From the NCBI GenBank assembly GCA_017853285.1, contig JAFMJU010000182.1:1-7750 (forward strand): a DNA stretch of 7,750 bases. Direction: 5' to 3'. The stretch's first letter is position 1; each line of letters begins with the position of its first letter. A program made the position numbers and the translations under genes. Below are positions 6,236 through 7,750 of the stretch, in pieces. Source of the DNA: Gemmataceae bacterium. Lineage in GTDB: Bacteria > Planctomycetota > Planctomycetia > Gemmatales > Gemmataceae. Under the pieces are notes generated by a model, which was not told where the DNA came from, did not search any database, and was given only the letters and a program-made list of their open reading frames with translations.

Positions 6236-7084
6236 GTGCAAAGGGTGAAAAATCCGTGGTTCCGCTTGGCCCTGACCGGTCTGTTGGTGGGGGCCGTGCT
6301 TGGCTGCGCCGAGGGCGGTTCCATTCAGGGTGGAAACAACGGGGGGGGCAAAGGGATGCCAATTGAAGTGCCTGCGGACGCGAAGAAAACCGAGAGCGGC
6401 CTGCGCTATGTGGACCTGAAGGAAGGCACCGGTGCCGAGGCGAAAGCCGGCGGGCTGGTGGAAGTGCATTACACGGGCTGGCTGCAATCGAACGGAACGA
6501 AGTTTGATTCGAGCCTGGACCGGAAGCGCAGTTTTGATTTCGACCTGGGCGCCCGCCGCGTGATCGCCGGTTGGGACGAAGGTGTGCAGGGAATGAAAGA
6601 AGGCGGGAAGCGGAAGCTGTTCATTCCCGCCAAGCTGGGTTACGGCGACCGCGGAGCCGGCGGAGTCATCCCGCCTGGGGCGGACCTGGTGTTCGAGGTG
6701 GAGCTGCTGAAGGTGGCCAAGCCGATTGAAGTGCCAGCTGATGCCACCAAGACCCCCAGCGGTTTGCGTTTTGTGGATAGCAAGAAGGGTGAAGGGGTGG
6801 AGGCCTCCAAGGGGCGCAAGGTGGTGGTGCACTACACCGGATGGCTGGAGAGCAACGGCAAGAAGTTTGATTCCAGCGTGGACCGCAAGGAGCCTTTCGA
6901 TTTCAAGCTGGGTGCCGGCGAGGTGATCCAAGGTTGGGACGAGGGCGTGGACGGCATGCGGGTTGGCGGCAAGCGCCGTTTGTTCATTCCTTCCAAGCTG
7001 GGTTACGGGGAGCGTGGGGCCGGCCGGGACATTCCAGGCGGGGCCAATCTGGTGTTCGATGTGGAGTTATTGGAAGTTCGCTAA
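6236..7084 (+). CDS. Lipoprotein with two tandem FKBP-type prolyl isomerase domains
   Basis: A 282-residue envelope protein that should catalyse cis-trans isomerisation of proline peptide bonds in exported proteins. Residues 1-23 form a signal peptide (basic QRVK, then hydrophobic LALTGLLVGAVLG) with lipobox-like VLGC and Cys24 as the lipidation site. A glycine-rich linker encoded by a G8 tract follows. Two FKBP domains span about 42-160 and 163-281. Both keep the FKBP pocket: HYTG tyrosine (Y79, Y200), FDSS (FD at 90-91 and 211-212), VIxGWDE (V109, I110, W113 and V230, I231, W234), the GYG tyrosine (Y136, Y257) and LVFxVEL phenylalanine (F153, F274). Both domains are therefore expected to be active. 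By hand alignment 86 of 119 positions are identical, which indicates internal duplication. The start could instead be ATG 6212, adding eight residues. The gene lies 63 bases after the permease gene and ends before a strong terminator. Confidence 0.92.
   Translation: MQRVKNPWFRLALTGLLVGAVLGCAEGGSIQGGNNGGGKGMPIEVPADAKKTESGLRYVDLKEGTGAEAKAGGLVEVHYTGWLQSNGTKFDSSLDRKRSFDFDLGARRVIAGWDEGVQGMKEGGKRKLFIPAKLGYGDRGAGGVIPPGADLVFEVELLKVAKPIEVPADATKTPSGLRFVDSKKGEGVEASKGRKVVVHYTGWLESNGKKFDSSVDRKEPFDFKLGAGEVIQGWDEGVDGMRVGGKRRLFIPSKLGYGERGAGRDIPGGANLVFDVELLEVR
6341..6348 (+). repeat. Homopolymeric G8 tract in the 5' coding region
   Basis: Eight consecutive G encode Gly-Gly-Gly in the linker between the lipidated cysteine and the first FKBP domain. 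A gain or loss of one base here would shift the frame and remove both FKBP domains. Confidence 0.85.
6359..7078 (+). repeat. Tandem coding duplication, two FKBP units (6359-6715 and 6722-7078)
   Basis: Two 357-base units start 363 bases apart and are joined by two codons (Ala-Lys). Both begin with PIEVPADA and end with the LVFxVELLxV strand. They are about 72 percent identical at the protein level by hand count, without gaps. The DNA differs mainly at third codon positions, so the duplication is not very recent. Confidence 0.9.
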
Positions 7085-7135
7085 AATATTAAAATAGAAA
7101 ATTCAGATAGTTTGGATAATCTGGGTTTTCCGGAT

Positions 7136-7163
7136 AAAGCCCTCCGCTTGCGAGGGCTTTTTT
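7136..7163 (+). terminator. Rho-independent terminator after the FKBP gene
   Basis: AAAGCCCTC (7136-7144) and GAGGGCTTT (7152-7160) form a perfect nine-pair stem with the seven-base loop CGCTTGC. The T run covers 7158-7163. It lies about 50 bases after the FKBP stop codon, in an AT-rich stretch, and closes the dehydrogenase-permease-FKBP unit. Confidence 0.9.
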
Positions 7164-7165
7164 CG

Positions 7166-7194
7166 TTGACAGGACCGGCGGGGCGGGGTGTACT
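7166..7194 (+). promoter_or_regulatory. Sigma-70 type promoter for the DUF1501 gene
   Basis: TTGACA (7166-7171) is a perfect -35 match. After a 17-base spacer comes TGTACT (7189-7194), which matches four of six bases of TATAAT. It starts three bases after the T run of the terminator and faces the DUF1501 gene. A start near 7201 would give a leader of about 150 bases. Confidence 0.6.
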
Positions 7195-7210
7195 TGAGGG
7201 TAGATTGGAC

Positions 7211-7335
7211 CAATTTCACCCCTCCCGCCATACCATTGGGGGTGACTGACCCTGGTGGACATGTTCCACCGGTGAATTGTTTTGATTTGTATCCGGGGCC
7301 AGCGAATGGCCCGGATTTAAGTGGAAAAAGACCAC
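7211..7335 (+). promoter_or_regulatory. Candidate structured 5' leader RNA of the DUF1501 gene
   Basis: Several helices can be drawn. CAATTTCACC (7211-7220) pairs with GGTGAATTG (7271-7279) through nine pairs with one bulged T. Inside it are GGGGT/ACCCT (7239-7243 with 7249-7253) and GGTGGA/TCCACC (7254-7259 with 7265-7270), with almost no unpaired bases at the junction. Alternatively TCACCCC (7216-7222) pairs with GGGGTGA (7239-7245), which excludes the first helix. Downstream, ATCCGGGGCCA (7291-7301) and TGGCCCGGAT (7307-7316) form ten pairs with one bulged G and a GCGAA loop. GTGG/CCAC (7321-7324 with 7332-7335) sits just before the ribosome site. I recognise no known riboswitch class, and some of this pairing may be chance in GC-rich DNA. 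Confidence 0.4.
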
Positions 7336-7337
7336 GA

Positions 7338-7343
7338 AAGAGG
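7338..7343 (+). promoter_or_regulatory. Shine-Dalgarno of the DUF1501 gene
   Basis: AAGAGG ends eight bases before the ATG at 7352. The earlier ATG at 7344 is out of frame and stops after three codons. Confidence 0.6.
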
Positions 7344-7351
7344 ATGGACGG

Positions 7352-7750
7352 ATGAGCACGCTTCCCGCAGGGACCTGGAACGCCGACCCCGCACACTTTC
7401 GCCCCGTGCCCAACCGCCGCAATTTCCTGCATGTGGGTGCCGTGGGTTTTCTGGGCCTGAGCCTGGAGGGATTGCTGCGCAACGAGGCGCGCGCGGTGGA
7501 TTCGATCGGCGGCCGTCCCAGCAAGGAAGGGAAGGCCAAGTCGCTGATCCATATCTTCCTGCCGGGCGGCATGGCCCACCAGGACACCTTTGATCCGAAG
7601 CCCCTGGCCCCTGTCGACTACCGGGGTGAGGTGGGCTGGATCAACAGCAAGGTCGAGGGGGTGCAGCTTGGCGAGCACTTCAAGCAGACCGCCCAGGTGG
7701 TGGACAAGATCACGAACTGCCGCGCGATGACGCACGGCGAGGCCGCACAC
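7352..7750 (+). CDS. DUF1501 family protein, Tat-exported, 5' part only
   Basis: The first 133 residues of an open frame that runs off the window. Residues 21-27 read NRRNFLH, a twin-arginine motif, followed by a hydrophobic stretch (28-38) and a likely cleavage site after ARA (46-48). Folded export by the Tat pathway is therefore expected. Residues 65-84 carry LIHIFLPGGMAHQDTFDPKP, the characteristic DUF1501 block (compare the common GGPSQxDTFDPKP form), and the visible part ends in MTHGEAAH, another family motif. DUF1501 proteins are usually well over 400 residues, have an alkaline-phosphatase-like fold and are abundant in Planctomycetota, often beside DUF1549/DUF1553 cytochrome-like proteins. 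Their function is largely unknown. Here the gene stands alone after a terminator with its own promoter; any partner would lie beyond the window. Confidence 0.92.
   Translation, partial: MSTLPAGTWNADPAHFRPVPNRRNFLHVGAVGFLGLSLEGLLRNEARAVDSIGGRPSKEGKAKSLIHIFLPGGMAHQDTFDPKPLAPVDYRGEVGWINSKVEGVQLGEHFKQTAQVVDKITNCRAMTHGEAAH

Noticed and set aside
5669..6931. A 420-codon minus-strand frame opposite the permease and FKBP genes
   Set aside because: It crosses two well-recognised plus-strand genes and the gap between them, and its translation is rich in His, Gln and Pro with no domain.
7103..7750. A 215-codon minus-strand frame at the right edge
   Set aside because: It lies opposite the DUF1501 gene, terminator and promoter. 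The plus-strand product has a Tat motif and DUF1501 blocks, while the minus-strand product shows nothing recognisable.

Overview
The window is a GC-rich bacterial chromosomal segment. It is most likely from a planctomycete (Planctomycetota), or less likely a relative in the PVC group. The strongest pointer is the DUF1501 protein with a twin-arginine signal at the right edge, a family greatly expanded in Planctomycetota. A stand-alone secretin-like protein and a PurS-PurL fusion also fit, but they are weaker evidence and this is not a species assignment. Nothing points to a phage, transposon, CRISPR array, tRNA or rRNA.

Left half, minus strand. purL (4092 down to 1198) encodes a formylglycinamidine ribonucleotide (FGAM) synthase with a PurS-like domain fused at its N terminus and no glutaminase domain. 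It is followed 81 bases downstream by a gene (1116 down to 40) for an exported-type, proline-rich protein. That protein carries a secretin N-domain-like fold and the start of a secretin-like beta domain, but no outer-membrane barrel. The 233-base divergent region 4093-4325 separates purL from the right-hand genes. On the purL side it holds a terminator-like hairpin that could act as an attenuator.

Right half, plus strand. Three genes are closely spaced and probably co-transcribed: a medium-chain dehydrogenase that has lost the usual zinc ligands (4326-5366), a TauE/SafE (TSUP) permease (5399-6172) and a lipoprotein with two tandem FKBP prolyl isomerase domains (6236-7084). A strong intrinsic terminator (7136-7163) closes this unit. 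A consensus-like sigma-70 promoter follows at once (7166-7194). Next comes a leader of about 150 bases with several hairpins, two of which are mutually exclusive, and then the DUF1501 gene, which runs off the window at 7750.

Apart from PurL, which makes FGAM in purine synthesis, the genes do not form a recognisable pathway. The parts that most deserve follow-up are the structured leader of the DUF1501 gene, the possible purL attenuator and the G8 tract in the FKBP lipoprotein gene. I do not see a clearly new multi-gene system.
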